Origin: Rhizobium aethiopicum
GTDB lineage: Bacteria > Pseudomonadota > Alphaproteobacteria > Rhizobiales > Rhizobiaceae
DNA length: 64,000 nt
NCBI RefSeq assembly: GCF_014197535.1
Contig: NZ_JACIFV010000022.1
Coordinates: 40,317-104,316 of the forward strand
Reading direction: 5' to 3'
Positions within the stretch are counted from its first letter, which is position 1, and each line of letters starts with the position of its first letter. The notes below the pieces were generated by a model. It ran no database searches. It was not told where the DNA came from and saw nothing but the letters and a program-made list of their open reading frames with translations. Shown piece after piece: positions 26,737-36,079 of this stretch. The translations under genes were made by a program, and so were the position numbers.

Positions 26737-27840
26737 GTGATCTCTAATCTTTCTCGACTGCTGTCGCTTTCTACTGCGATGATCGTGGCTTCGACCGCGA
26801 TTGCCGCCGCAGAACCGAGCGCTGAACTCATCGCCGCCGCCAAAAAGGAAGGCACGCTGACCACGATCGCCCTTCCGCATGACTGGTGCGGCTACGGCGA
26901 CGTCATTGCCGGCTTCAAGGCCAAGTATGGTCTCGAGGTCAACGAGCTGAACCCGGATGCCGGTTCGGGCGACGAAATCGAAGCCATCAAGGCCAACAAG
27001 GGCAACACCGGCCCACAGGCTCCCGATGTCATCGACGTCGGCCTCTCCTTCGGCCCGTCCGCCAAGAAGGACGGCCTGATCCAGCCCTACAAGGTCTCCA
27101 CCTGGGACTCCATCCCGGATTCCGCAAAAGATTCCGAAGGCTACTGGTACGGCGACTATTACGGCGTTCTCTCGTTCCTCGTGAATAAGGATCTCGTCAA
27201 GGAATCGCCGGCAGACTGGGCAGACCTGAAGAAGAGCGACTATGCAAATACCGTCGCACTCGCCGGCGACCCGCGCACGGCCAACCAGGCCGTCCAGGGC
27301 GTGTATGCCGCTGGCCTTTCCGTGTCCGGCGGTGATGCAGCCAAGGCAGGCGAAGAAGGCCTGAAGTTCTTCGCCGAACTCAACAAGGCCGGCAACTTCG
27401 TGCCGGTCGTCGGCAAGGCTGCGCCCTTCGCGCAGGGCTCCACGCCGATCATTGTCGCCTGGGACTACAACGCACTTTCGTGGGGTGAAAGCCTGAAGGG
27501 CAATCCTCCGTTCGAAGTCGTCGTTCCGAAGACCGGCGTCGTTGCCGGCGTCTACGTGCAGGCAATCTCCGCATTCGCTCCGCACCCGAACGCTGCCAAG
27601 CTCTGGATGGAATACCTATATTCCGACGAAGGTCAGCTCGGCTGGCTGAAGGGCTATTGCCACCCGATCCGCTTCAACGATCTTGCCAAGAACAACAAGA
27701 TCCCGAAGGACCTGCTCGACAAGCTGCCGCCGGCAGCAGCCTATGAAAAGGCTGTCTTCCCGACGCTCGAAGAACAGGCTGCCGGCAAGGAAGCCATCAC
27801 CAAGAACTGGGATTCCGTCGTCGGCGCAGCCGTCAAGTAA
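26737..27840 (+). CDS. ABC importer substrate-binding protein (AfuA/PotD-like)
   Basis: 367 residues with a signal peptide ending near AIAAAEP. The mature part is a two-lobed extracellular solute-binding protein of the iron/thiamine/polyamine superfamily (PhnS/AfuA type): AAKKEGTLT, PDVIDVGLSFG, DYYGVLSFLVNKDL. The bound solute is unknown. It is first in an operon with two permeases and an ATPase. A strong hairpin follows the gene and would stabilise its transcript relative to downstream genes. Confidence 0.85.
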   Translation: MISNLSRLLSLSTAMIVASTAIAAAEPSAELIAAAKKEGTLTTIALPHDWCGYGDVIAGFKAKYGLEVNELNPDAGSGDEIEAIKANKGNTGPQAPDVIDVGLSFGPSAKKDGLIQPYKVSTWDSIPDSAKDSEGYWYGDYYGVLSFLVNKDLVKESPADWADLKKSDYANTVALAGDPRTANQAVQGVYAAGLSVSGGDAAKAGEEGLKFFAELNKAGNFVPVVGKAAPFAQGSTPIIVAWDYNALSWGESLKGNPPFEVVVPKTGVVAGVYVQAISAFAPHPNAAKLWMEYLYSDEGQLGWLKGYCHPIRFNDLAKNNKIPKDLLDKLPPAAAYEKAVFPTLEEQAAGKEAITKNWDSVVGAAVK

Positions 27841-27851
27841 TCTCCGATCCT

Positions 27852-27882
27852 GCCTCCCCGCCCAAAAGGCGGGGAGGCTTTC
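27852..27882 (+). terminator. Intercistronic hairpin after the substrate-binding protein gene
   Basis: Perfect 11-bp inverted repeat GCCTCCCCGCC (27852-27862) and GGCGGGGAGGC (27868-27878), loop CAAAA, then TTTCTC. It lies 11 bases past the SBP stop and 33 bases before the permease start, so it probably acts as an attenuator or 3' stabiliser, not a complete terminator. Confidence 0.75.
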
Positions 27883-27911
27883 TCACTCCGACGCCCCAGG
27901 ATGAGCTTTCC

Positions 27912-28805
27912 ATGAGTACCGTTTCAACACCGATGGTAAGCAGCGCCCCCTTGATCAACAAAGACCGCGTGATCGACTGGCTGGGTATTGCACCCTTCAT
28001 TATTTTTTCCCTGCTGTTCCTGATCATCCCCACGCTTTATCTCGTGGCCGGCGCGTTCCTGACGCCCGAGGGCGATTTCACGCTGAAGAATATCGGCGAT
28101 CTCTTCACTCCATCCATTATCAGTGCCTACTGGATCAGTATTCGCGTCTCCGTCGCCTCCGCCCTCGGCGGCGCGCTGATCGGCTTCTTCCTCGCCTGGG
28201 CCGTCGTGCTCGGCGGTCTGCCCGCCTCGGTGCGCTCGACGCTTCTGACCTTCTCCGGCGTCGCCTCGAATTTCGCCGGCGTGCCGCTCGCCTTCGCCTT
28301 TCTCGCAACACTTGGCCGCACCGGGCTCGTGACGGTTTTCCTGCGGGAATGGTTCGGCTTCAATCTCTATGGCACAGGTTTCAACCTGCTGTCTTTCCTC
28401 GGCCTCACCATCACCTACATGTATTTCCAGATCCCGCTGATGGTGCTGATCCTGACGCCGGCGCTCGACGGCATGAAGAAGGAATGGCGCGAAGCATCGC
28501 AAATCCTCGGCGCCACCAACCGCCAATATTGGACGATGGTCGCCCTGCCGATCCTCTGGCCGAGCCTGCTCGGCACGACTCTGCTGCTCTTCGCCAACGC
28601 CTTCGGCGCCATCGCCACCGCCTTCGCGCTGACCGGCAGTTCGCTGAACATCGTGCCGATCCTGCTCTACGCGCAGATCCGCGGAGACGTTCTGCACAAT
28701 GCCAACCTCGGTTACGCCATCGCTCTCGGCATGATCGTCATCACAGGCGTATCCAACATCCTTTATCTCATGCTGCGCATGCGCGCCGAGCGGTGGCAGA
28801 AATGA
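27912..28805 (+). CDS. ABC importer permease
   Basis: 297 residues with six membrane helices and the EAA loop of binding-protein-dependent permeases (EWREASQILGATNRQYWTMVALPIL). TM1 starts at IDWLGIAPFIIFSLLF. Its stop overlaps the next permease start (ATGA), so the two permeases are translationally coupled and should form a heterodimer. Confidence 0.88.
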   Translation: MSTVSTPMVSSAPLINKDRVIDWLGIAPFIIFSLLFLIIPTLYLVAGAFLTPEGDFTLKNIGDLFTPSIISAYWISIRVSVASALGGALIGFFLAWAVVLGGLPASVRSTLLTFSGVASNFAGVPLAFAFLATLGRTGLVTVFLREWFGFNLYGTGFNLLSFLGLTITYMYFQIPLMVLILTPALDGMKKEWREASQILGATNRQYWTMVALPILWPSLLGTTLLLFANAFGAIATAFALTGSSLNIVPILLYAQIRGDVLHNANLGYAIALGMIVITGVSNILYLMLRMRAERWQK

Positions 28806-29590
28806 AAACACAACGTCTCGGAGCCTGGATCGCCATCATTCTCGGCGCATCCTATTTCATCATCCCACTGATCGGCACCATCGAATTTTCGCTGCGTATG
28901 CGCCGCGGCGAATACAGCCTCGACGCCTATCAATCGGTCTTCTCGGACATTCAGTTCCGCGAGACCTTCGGCTATTCCATGCTGATGGCGTTGCTCACCA
29001 TCGTCTTCGGCATGCTGCTCGTGGTGCCGACGGCCTATTGGGTGCGGCTGCGCCTGCCGCAGATGCGTCCCGTCGTCGAGTTCATCACGCTGCTGCCGCT
29101 CGTCATTCCGGCGATCGTCATCGTCTTCGGCTACCTCAGAATGTATAATTCGTCATCCTACTTGCCGCTGACGGGTTCGACGACAGGGACCAATGCCCTG
29201 CTGGTCTTTTCCTATATCACGCTGTCCCTGCCCTACATGTACCGCGCAGTCGATACCGCCATGCGCGCCATCGATGTCCGCACGCTGACGGAGGCGGCCG
29301 AAAGCCTCGGCGCCCGCTGGACGACCATAATGTTCCGCTGCATCTTCCCGAACGTGATGAGCGGCGTACTCTCCGGCGCCTTCATCACGCTTGCGATCGT
29401 CATGGGCGAATTCACCTTCGCCGCCCTGCTCAACCGCCCGGCCTTTGGCCCCTATTTGCAGCTCGTCGGCGCCAACAAGGCCTATGAGCCTTCGGCGCTC
29501 GCCGTCATCGCTTTCTCGATCACCTGGCTCAGCATGGGCCTGCTCAACCTCGTTTCCCGCTTCGGCAAAGCCCGCCCGGCAAAGGCTTAA
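28802..29590 (+). CDS. ABC importer permease
   Basis: 262 residues from ATG 28802, overlapping the upstream stop by 4 bp. Six helices and an EAA-type loop (EAAESLGARWTTIMFRCIFPNVMSG). The long open frame before 28802 is out of frame with the first permease and is noise. It pairs with the previous permease. Confidence 0.88.
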   Translation: MKTQRLGAWIAIILGASYFIIPLIGTIEFSLRMRRGEYSLDAYQSVFSDIQFRETFGYSMLMALLTIVFGMLLVVPTAYWVRLRLPQMRPVVEFITLLPLVIPAIVIVFGYLRMYNSSSYLPLTGSTTGTNALLVFSYITLSLPYMYRAVDTAMRAIDVRTLTEAAESLGARWTTIMFRCIFPNVMSGVLSGAFITLAIVMGEFTFAALLNRPAFGPYLQLVGANKAYEPSALAVIAFSITWLSMGLLNLVSRFGKARPAKA

Positions 29591-29602
29591 GGTAACCGGC
29601 TC

Positions 29603-30664
29603 ATGTCTTTTCTCACACTGAACAACATCCAGAAGTCCTTCGGCGCGGTCCAGGTCGTCAAGAATTTCAACATGAACATCGAGAAGGGCGAATTCATCTC
29701 CTTCCTCGGGCCGTCGGGCTGCGGCAAGACGACCGTCCTGCGCATGATCGCCGGCTTCGAAACCCCCACCGGCGGCACGCTGATCATCAACGGCAAGGAC
29801 CAGAGCGCGCTCAAGCCGAACCAGCGCAATATCGGCATGGTCTTCCAGGCCTACGCCCTTTTTCCCAACATGTCCGTGCACGACAATGTCGCCTTCGGCC
29901 TCAAGGTCGCCGGCGCGCCGAAGCCCGAGATCGACGCCCGCGTCAAGGAAATGCTCGGCCTGATCAAGCTTGATCATCTCGCCGACCGTTATCCCTATCA
30001 ACTGTCGGGCGGCCAGCAGCAGCGCGTCGCACTTGCCCGCGCGCTCGCCGTCAAACCGCAGGTGCTGCTTCTCGACGAGCCCCTCTCCGCCCTCGATGCC
30101 AAAATTCGCGTGTCGCTGCGCGAGGAGATCCGCCAGATCCAGCAGCAGCTCGGCATTACCACCGTCTTCGTCACCCACGACCAGGAAGAGGCGCTGTCGA
30201 TCTCCGATCGCATTGTCGTCATGAACGCCGGCAAGGCCGATCAGATCGGCTCGCCCTTCGAGATCTACAACAAGCCGGCCACGCGCTTCGTCGCCTCCTT
30301 CGTCGGCACGCTGAATCTGATCGAGGCCAAGGTCGTCAATCCGGATATCAATCTCATCCAGATCGGCGATCAAAAGATCACGCTGAAGCAGTCCGTCGCA
30401 GCCCACAAGGCCGGCGAGACCATCTCGTTGGCGCTGCGCCCGGAAGCCGGCTCCCTCTCCGACACCGCCAGAAGCGATACGGCACTGACCGGCCAGGTCG
30501 TCTCAGCTCACTTCCTCGGTTCGGTCATCCGCACCCGCATGAATGTCGGCGGCAACGTCATCTCCTTCGATATGTTCAACAGCCCGGGCGTCACCCCGCC
30601 GCAGGCCGGAGAAACCGTGACGCTGCGCTTCATGGCGGCCGACTTGCTCGTCATCAGCGATTGA
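29603..30664 (+). CDS. ABC importer ATP-binding subunit
   Basis: 353 residues, PotA/FbpC-like with a C-terminal TOBE-type domain (about 280-350). Walker A GPSGCGKTT, signature LSGGQQQRVALARAL, Walker B LLLDEPLSALD, switch HDQEEALS. It starts 12 bp after the second permease and completes the importer. A terminator follows at 30688-30720. Confidence 0.9.
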   Translation: MSFLTLNNIQKSFGAVQVVKNFNMNIEKGEFISFLGPSGCGKTTVLRMIAGFETPTGGTLIINGKDQSALKPNQRNIGMVFQAYALFPNMSVHDNVAFGLKVAGAPKPEIDARVKEMLGLIKLDHLADRYPYQLSGGQQQRVALARALAVKPQVLLLDEPLSALDAKIRVSLREEIRQIQQQLGITTVFVTHDQEEALSISDRIVVMNAGKADQIGSPFEIYNKPATRFVASFVGTLNLIEAKVVNPDINLIQIGDQKITLKQSVAAHKAGETISLALRPEAGSLSDTARSDTALTGQVVSAHFLGSVIRTRMNVGGNVISFDMFNSPGVTPPQAGETVTLRFMAADLLVISD

Positions 30665-30687
30665 TGTTGCGGGATACCGCTTATGCA

Positions 30688-30720
30688 AAAGGCGCCGCAA
30701 AACGGCGCCCTTTATTTTTT
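30688..30720 (+). terminator. Rho-independent terminator after the ABC importer operon
   Basis: GGCGCCG (30691-30697) and CGGCGCC (30703-30709) with the AAA...TTT extension and then TTTATTTTTT. It separates the plus-strand operon from the minus-strand ATPase gene ending at 30736. Confidence 0.85.
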
Positions 30721-30735
30721 CGATAATGGATTCGT

Positions 30736-31737
30736 TCAGCGGATCGCCCGGTCGTCCGCATCGAAGCGATGCACGCGCGCCTGGTCTGGCGTCGCGTAAA
30801 CGATTTCGTCCGGCTCGTACTGATGTTCGCCGAAAAGGCGCGCCGTCAGCAGGCCGCACTGCTCGGATTCGAGATAGATGATCGTGTCGGCGCCGAGATG
30901 CTCGACATGCACGACCTTCGCACCCCACGTCCCCTCCTCGCGCGACAGCGTCATATGTTCCGGCCGTACCCCGATCGTCTTGGCGCTGTGATCGCCCACC
31001 TTTTCGCCCGCGATAAAATTCATCTGCGGCGAGCCGATAAAGCCGGCAACGAAGACATTGGCCGGACGGTTGTAAAGCTCCATCGGCGAGCCGATCTGCT
31101 CGATCGCGCCGGCATTCAGCACGACGATCTTATCGGCAAGCGTCATCGCCTCGACCTGGTCGTGGGTGACGTAGATCATTGTCGCCTTCAGGCCGCGGTG
31201 CAGCCGGGCGATTTCAAGCCGGGTCTGGACGCGCAGCGCCGCATCGAGGTTCGACAGCGGCTCGTCGAACAGGAAGAGTTCCGGTTCGCGCACTATGGCG
31301 CGGCCGATGGCGACGCGCTGGCGTTGGCCGCCGGAAAGCTCGGCCGGTCGGCGTGCGAGGTAAGGCGCGAGCGACAGCATGCCGGATGCCTTGCCGACGC
31401 GCTTGTCGATCTCGTCCTTGGCGGTGCCTGCCTGCTTGAGCCCAAGCCCCATATTGTCCTTGACCGTCAGGTGCGGATAGAGCGCATAGGACTGGAACAC
31501 CATGGCGATGCCGCGCTTGGCCGGCGGCGTCAGCGTCTCGTCGCGGCCGTTGATGACGACGGCGCCCGAGGTCACGTCTTCGAGGCCGGCGATGCTGCGC
31601 AAGAGCGTCGACTTCCCGCAGCCCGACGGCCCGACGAAGATGACGAATTCGCCGTCCTTGACCTCGAGGTCGATGCCTTTGAGCACCTCATGCGTGCCGT
31701 AGGTCTTGCGGATGGATTTGAGTTGAAGCGATCCCAC
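30736..31737 (-). CDS. Sugar ABC importer ATP-binding subunit (UgpC/MsmK type)
   Basis: 333 residues from a GTG at 31737, preceded by AAGGGA; the upstream frame overlaps the dehydrogenase gene. Walker A GPSGCGKST, signature LSGGQRQRVAIGRAI, Walker B FLFDEPLSNLD, H-loop THDQVEAMTLADK and a C-terminal regulatory domain (IGVRPEHMTL). It is the last gene of the operon SBP, permease, permease, dehydrogenase, ATPase. Confidence 0.9.
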   Translation of the reverse strand: MGSLQLKSIRKTYGTHEVLKGIDLEVKDGEFVIFVGPSGCGKSTLLRSIAGLEDVTSGAVVINGRDETLTPPAKRGIAMVFQSYALYPHLTVKDNMGLGLKQAGTAKDEIDKRVGKASGMLSLAPYLARRPAELSGGQRQRVAIGRAIVREPELFLFDEPLSNLDAALRVQTRLEIARLHRGLKATMIYVTHDQVEAMTLADKIVVLNAGAIEQIGSPMELYNRPANVFVAGFIGSPQMNFIAGEKVGDHSAKTIGVRPEHMTLSREEGTWGAKVVHVEHLGADTIIYLESEQCGLLTARLFGEHQYEPDEIVYATPDQARVHRFDADDRAIR

Positions 31738-31747
31738 TATTTTTCCC

Positions 31748-32809
31748 TTACAATCTGACCGGCTGGCCGGTACGCACGCTCTCATCGGCGGCAAGGCAGA
31801 TGCGCAGCGACGCCACCGCATCCGCCATATGGCGATCGAGGTTCAGATCCTCGCGGATCGCCCTCAGCATGAAGGCCTGTTCCAGGTCGCAAAGCGCCTG
31901 ATGACCGGGCTCGCCCGTCATCCTCATGTCCTGGTCGGGCCGGATGAACTTGGCGTCCGGGCCGGTTTCGGCCGTATGCAGACGGATCACCGAGGTCTTA
32001 GTGTGCGTATCGATGTCGTCGGACTTGGCGTTCGGATCCATGACGATCGACACCGCCCCCTTCGGCGACATCACGTCTTTCACGAAGAAGGCGGTCTCCG
32101 AGATCATCGGCCCCCAGCCGGCCTCGTACCAGCCGACCGAACCGTCCTCGAAGAGCACCTGCAGCTGACCGTAATTATACATGTCGGCGGCGATCTCATC
32201 AGAGAGGCGCAGCCCCATGCCGCGCACCTCGATGGCCCTGGCGTCGGTGATCTGGCACATCACGTCGACATAATGCACGCCGCAATCGACGATCGGCGAA
32301 GTCGTGCGCATCAGCGACTTGTGCGTCGCCCAGGTCGGACCGCTGGACTGCTGGTTGAGGTTCATGCGGAAGACGTAAGGCGGGCCGAGTTTGCGCGCCT
32401 CCTCGATCAGCTTCATCCAGGACGGATGATGGCGGAGGATATAGCCGATCACCAGCTTGCGCCCCGCCTTCTCCGCTGCCGCAACGACCCGCTCGGCATC
32501 GGCGACGGTGGTCGCCAGCGGCTTTTCCACGAAGACATGACAACCGGCCTCGAAGGCGGCGATGGCATAATCGGCATGGCTGTCGGAATAGGTGTTGATC
32601 GAGCAGAGGTCCGGCTTCAGTTCGGCAAGCGCCGTCGCAAAGTCGGGGTGAATGGTATAGCCCCGCAGTTCGGGCTCCAGCGCCGGCGTCGAGCGGTTGA
32701 CGAGACCGACGATTTCGAAACCGGGATTGTTGTGATAGGCGAGCGCGTGGCTGCGGCCCATATTTCCCAGTCCGGCAACGAGGACGCGGATCGGTTTCTC
32801 CTGGCTCAT
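31748..32809 (-). CDS. Gfo/Idh/MocA-family oxidoreductase
   Basis: 353 residues. The N-terminal Rossmann domain has VAGLGNMGRS (GxGxxG at 13-18) and the conserved FVEKPLATT (Glu95, Lys96, Pro97). The C-terminal part forms the GFO_IDH_MocA_C substrate domain. It should oxidise a sugar or sugar derivative with NAD(P). It overlaps the upstream permease by 4 bp and lies inside a sugar ABC operon, so it probably acts on the imported sugar. Confidence 0.86.
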   Translation of the reverse strand: MSQEKPIRVLVAGLGNMGRSHALAYHNNPGFEIVGLVNRSTPALEPELRGYTIHPDFATALAELKPDLCSINTYSDSHADYAIAAFEAGCHVFVEKPLATTVADAERVVAAAEKAGRKLVIGYILRHHPSWMKLIEEARKLGPPYVFRMNLNQQSSGPTWATHKSLMRTTSPIVDCGVHYVDVMCQITDARAIEVRGMGLRLSDEIAADMYNYGQLQVLFEDGSVGWYEAGWGPMISETAFFVKDVMSPKGAVSIVMDPNAKSDDIDTHTKTSVIRLHTAETGPDAKFIRPDQDMRMTGEPGHQALCDLEQAFMLRAIREDLNLDRHMADAVASLRICLAADESVRTGQPVRL

Positions 32810-33645
32810 TTGACGGCTCCCGAGGTGATGCCGCGGATCAGCTGGCGCGAGAAGATGACGTAGAGGATCAGGATAGGCAGAATCGCGAGCGAGAGCGCCG
32901 CCAGCACCGCATTCCAGTTGGTGACGAACTGACCGATGAAAATCTGCGAGCCGAGCGTCACCGTCTTGGTGCTTTCGGCCGGCGCCAGGATCAGCGGGAA
33001 CCAGAGGTCGTTCCAGATCGGGATCATCGTGAAGACGGCGACCGTCGCCATGGCCGGGCGCACCAGCGGCAGCACCAGGCGGAAGAAGATCGCATATTCG
33101 GACAGGCCATCGATCCGCCCGGCATTCTTCAGATCGTCCGAAACCGTGCGCATGAATTCCGACAGGATGAAGATCGCGAGCGGTATGCCTTGGGCGGTAT
33201 AGACGAGAACGAGTGCCGTCAGCGTATTGACGAGGCCGGCCGCCACCATGCCCTGCAAGATCGCCACCGTGCCGAGGCGGATCGGGATCATGATGCCAAT
33301 CGCCATGTAGAGCCCGAGCAGCAGATTGCCGCGGAAGCGATATTCAGACAGAGCGAAGGCGGCCATGGCGCCGAACAGCAGCACCAGCAGGATCGAGACA
33401 ACAGTCACGACGAAGCTGTTCTGGAAATAGGTGGCGAAATCGCCCTGCCCCAGCACCGTCTGATAGCCGACGAGGCTGAAGGTCGACGGCGTCGGGATCA
33501 TCAGCGGTTCGCGGAAGATCGAGTTGCGATCCTTGAATGAATTGACGATGGTCAGGAACACCGGAAACAGCGCGACCAGCGTATAGGCGCCGAGCGCCAG
33601 ATGCACGAGGCCGGTGCGGATGGGAGATGTGCGTGCCTTAGACAT
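32806..33645 (-). CDS. Sugar ABC importer permease (MalG type)
   Basis: 279 residues, six helices, EAA loop KNAGRIDGLSEYAIFFRLVLP. The C-terminus ends IRGITSGAVK, common in carbohydrate-uptake MalG-like permeases. Its stop overlaps the dehydrogenase start. Confidence 0.88.
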   Translation of the reverse strand: MSKARTSPIRTGLVHLALGAYTLVALFPVFLTIVNSFKDRNSIFREPLMIPTPSTFSLVGYQTVLGQGDFATYFQNSFVVTVVSILLVLLFGAMAAFALSEYRFRGNLLLGLYMAIGIMIPIRLGTVAILQGMVAAGLVNTLTALVLVYTAQGIPLAIFILSEFMRTVSDDLKNAGRIDGLSEYAIFFRLVLPLVRPAMATVAVFTMIPIWNDLWFPLILAPAESTKTVTLGSQIFIGQFVTNWNAVLAALSLAILPILILYVIFSRQLIRGITSGAVK

Positions 33646-33654
33646 GCGTGCTCC

Positions 33655-34602
33655 TCAGAACTGGTAGCGACGCATGCGTCGCTGGATGACGAAGAGATAA
33701 AGCGAAACGCCGGCGAGAATGATGAGGAACATCACGGTCGCAATCGTCGCACCCATTGAGCGGTCGCCGAGCTGCAGCTGGAAACCGAAGAATGTGCGGT
33801 AGAGCAGCGTGCCGAGAATATCGGTCGACATGTCAGGCCCGGCAAGCGCCCCCTGCACGGTGTAGATCAGGTCGAAGGCATTGAAATTGCCGACGAAGGT
33901 CAGGATCGAAATGATGCCGATCGCCGGCAGGATGAGCGGCAGCTTGATCTTCCAGAACTGGGCCCAGCCGGTAATACCGTCGCATTCGGCAGCCTCGATC
34001 ACCTCTTCGGGAATGCTAAGCAGCGCTGCATAGATCAGCATCATCGGAATGCCGATATATTGCCAATTGGAGATCAGCGACACGGCAATTAGCGCCGAAC
34101 CCGGCTTGCCGAGCCACGGCGCAAACAGGAATTTCAGTCCAATGAGATCGAGCATCCAGGGCGCCACACCCCAGATCGGCGACAGGATCAGCTTCCAGAT
34201 GAAGCCGACGATGACAAAGGAGAGCAGCGTCGGCAGGAATATCGCCGTGCGGTAGAAGGCGACGCCCCGCAGCTTCGGCACCGAAAGCAGGGCTGCAAGC
34301 GCAATGCCGATCGGGTTCTGCACGCACATGTGGATGGCGAAGAAGACGACATTGTTGACGAGTGCGTTCCAGAAATCATGCGCCCAGCGCGGATCGCCGA
34401 ACAGCACCTTGAAATTCGCCAGGCCGACGAAGGCCGGCTGACCGTCGACCGTATTGTAGAGCGAGAGCCTCAGCGTTTCGATCAGCGGCAGCACCATGAC
34501 GGCGGAATAGACGATCACGGCCGGCAGCATGAAGACGAAAATGTGCCAGCGCACCGGGCGCTTGATCGGGACGATATCGGCCACGTTGTCGGTTTCGCTC
34601 AT
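33655..34602 (-). CDS. Sugar ABC importer permease (MalF type)
   Basis: 315 residues from ATG 34602; the long frame upstream spans a repeat and is non-coding. It has six or more helices, the EAA loop EAAECDGITGWAQFWKIKLPLI and the MalF-like VFMLPAVIVYSAVMVLPLIETL opening. It lies 9 bp before the MalG-like gene and 217 bp after the SBP gene. Confidence 0.88.
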   Translation of the reverse strand: MSETDNVADIVPIKRPVRWHIFVFMLPAVIVYSAVMVLPLIETLRLSLYNTVDGQPAFVGLANFKVLFGDPRWAHDFWNALVNNVVFFAIHMCVQNPIGIALAALLSVPKLRGVAFYRTAIFLPTLLSFVIVGFIWKLILSPIWGVAPWMLDLIGLKFLFAPWLGKPGSALIAVSLISNWQYIGIPMMLIYAALLSIPEEVIEAAECDGITGWAQFWKIKLPLILPAIGIISILTFVGNFNAFDLIYTVQGALAGPDMSTDILGTLLYRTFFGFQLQLGDRSMGATIATVMFLIILAGVSLYLFVIQRRMRRYQF

Positions 34603-34746
34603 GGCTTTTGCCTGTTCTTGTCGACTGGCCGCAAGGCGCAGCGCAGATGAAAAACGTTGCGCCTCACCGCCAACTCTCTGCCGCCCGGGAAGAGAGGGAA
34701 CGCCCTGCTGAGAAGCTCTATCGGGCTGGGAGGTCGCTGTGAGTCT

Positions 34747-34813
34747 CCTTCTCCCCGCAAGCGGGGAGAAGGTGGCCGGCAGGCCGGACGAGGGGCGGCA
34801 AACGCCGCCCCTC
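34747..34813. repeat. RIME-type palindrome and hairpin between SBP and permease genes
   Basis: First stem CCTTCTCCCCGC (34747-34758) with GCGGGGAGAAGG (34761-34772), loop AA, followed by GCCGGCAGGCCGG. A second stem GAGGGGCGGC (34790-34799) pairs with GCCGCCCCTC (34804-34813) right after the SBP stop at 34820. The first part matches the RIME copies at 21381 and 48061. In the minus-strand transcript it should protect or attenuate the SBP messenger. Confidence 0.75.
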
Positions 34814-34819
34814 GTCACA

Positions 34820-36079
34820 TCATTTGGCCGGCTTGTACCAGCTGTCGAGGCCCTTCTGCAGCTTCTCGGCGGCGACCTGCGGCGTATCCGTGCCGTTGAT
34901 CACGTTGGCCGATTCGACCCAGGTCTCGTTTTCGAGGTTCGGCGTACCGCGCGACAGGATCTGGTAGGTCGAGCGCACGGTCGACTTGTACGGGCCGCGC
35001 CAGGAGACGAACTCCTGAGCCAGCGGATCGGACATCTTCACCGGGTTAGAGTTCAGGCTGAAGAAGCCTGGCAACGCGTTGGCATAAATATCGGCGAACT
35101 CGGGCGAAGCCACCCAGCTCAGGAACTTCTTGGCTTCCTCGGCATGCGTGCTCTTCGCGTTCAGGGCGACGCCGATATCCGGATGGTCGGAGATATAACC
35201 CTGATCGCCGGCCTTCGGAACCGGCGGCGGGAAGGCGCCCATCTTAAATTGCGCCTGCGTGTTGAAGAGCGCGATTTCCCAGGAACCGGCCGGGTAGATG
35301 GCGGCGCGGCCGAGCGTGAAGAGGTTCTGGCTGTCGGAATAGGTCTGGGCTTCGAAACCGTCGCCGAGATAGGGCTTCCACTTGGCAAGCTCTTCATAGG
35401 GCTTGACCCATTCGGGATCGGTCAGCTTCTGCTTGCCTGCGATCAGGGCTGCGCGGCCTTCTTCACCCTTCCAGTAATTCGGGCCGATGTTCTGGTAGCC
35501 CATGGTGGCGGCTTCCCAGAGATCCTTCGTGCCCATGGCGAGCGGAATATAGGTGCCATCGGCCTTGATCTTGTCGAGGGCTGCGTAGAACTCGTCCTGC
35601 GTCTTCGGCACAGAGATGCCGAGCTTGTCGAAGGCATCCTTGTTGTAGATGAAGCCGTGGATGACCGAAGCCATCGGCACGCAGAAGGTCGACTTGCCGT
35701 CGTCGGTCGTCCAGGCGGCCTTGGCGACCGGAGAGAAATTCTCCATGCCCGGCAGGCTGGTGATGTCGACGAGCTGCTTCTTGTTGAAGAGTTCGAGCGA
35801 GGCGTCGAACGGGCGGCAGGTGATGATGTCGCCTGCGGAGCCGGCATCGAGCTTGGCGTTCAGCGACGCGTTGTATTCGGTCGGCGCGGTCGGCGAGAAG
35901 ACGACCTTGATGCCCGGGTTTTTCGCTTCGAACGCCGGAATGATCTTCTCCTGCCAGATCTGGAGGTCGTCGTTACGCCAGCTTTCGACGGTCAGCGTGA
36001 CGTCGGCGGCATGGACGAGACCTGCCGGCGTCAGCAGGCTTGAGGCAAGCAGCAAGCTTTTCAGAGCAGTGTTTTTCAT
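34820..36079 (-). CDS. Sugar ABC importer substrate-binding protein
   Basis: 419 residues with a signal peptide (KSLLLASSLLTPAGLVHAADV, cleavage near HAA). The mature part is an extracellular solute-binding protein of the sugar type (family 1): KNPGIKVVFSPTAPTEYNA, KLDAGSAGDIITCRP, FIYNKDAFDKLG. It is first in a five-gene operon read away from a 526-bp divergent region. The kinase across that region suggests an amino sugar or N-acylated sugar as solute (inference). Confidence 0.87.
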   Translation of the reverse strand: MKNTALKSLLLASSLLTPAGLVHAADVTLTVESWRNDDLQIWQEKIIPAFEAKNPGIKVVFSPTAPTEYNASLNAKLDAGSAGDIITCRPFDASLELFNKKQLVDITSLPGMENFSPVAKAAWTTDDGKSTFCVPMASVIHGFIYNKDAFDKLGISVPKTQDEFYAALDKIKADGTYIPLAMGTKDLWEAATMGYQNIGPNYWKGEEGRAALIAGKQKLTDPEWVKPYEELAKWKPYLGDGFEAQTYSDSQNLFTLGRAAIYPAGSWEIALFNTQAQFKMGAFPPPVPKAGDQGYISDHPDIGVALNAKSTHAEEAKKFLSWVASPEFADIYANALPGFFSLNSNPVKMSDPLAQEFVSWRGPYKSTVRSTYQILSRGTPNLENETWVESANVINGTDTPQVAAEKLQKGLDSWYKPAK

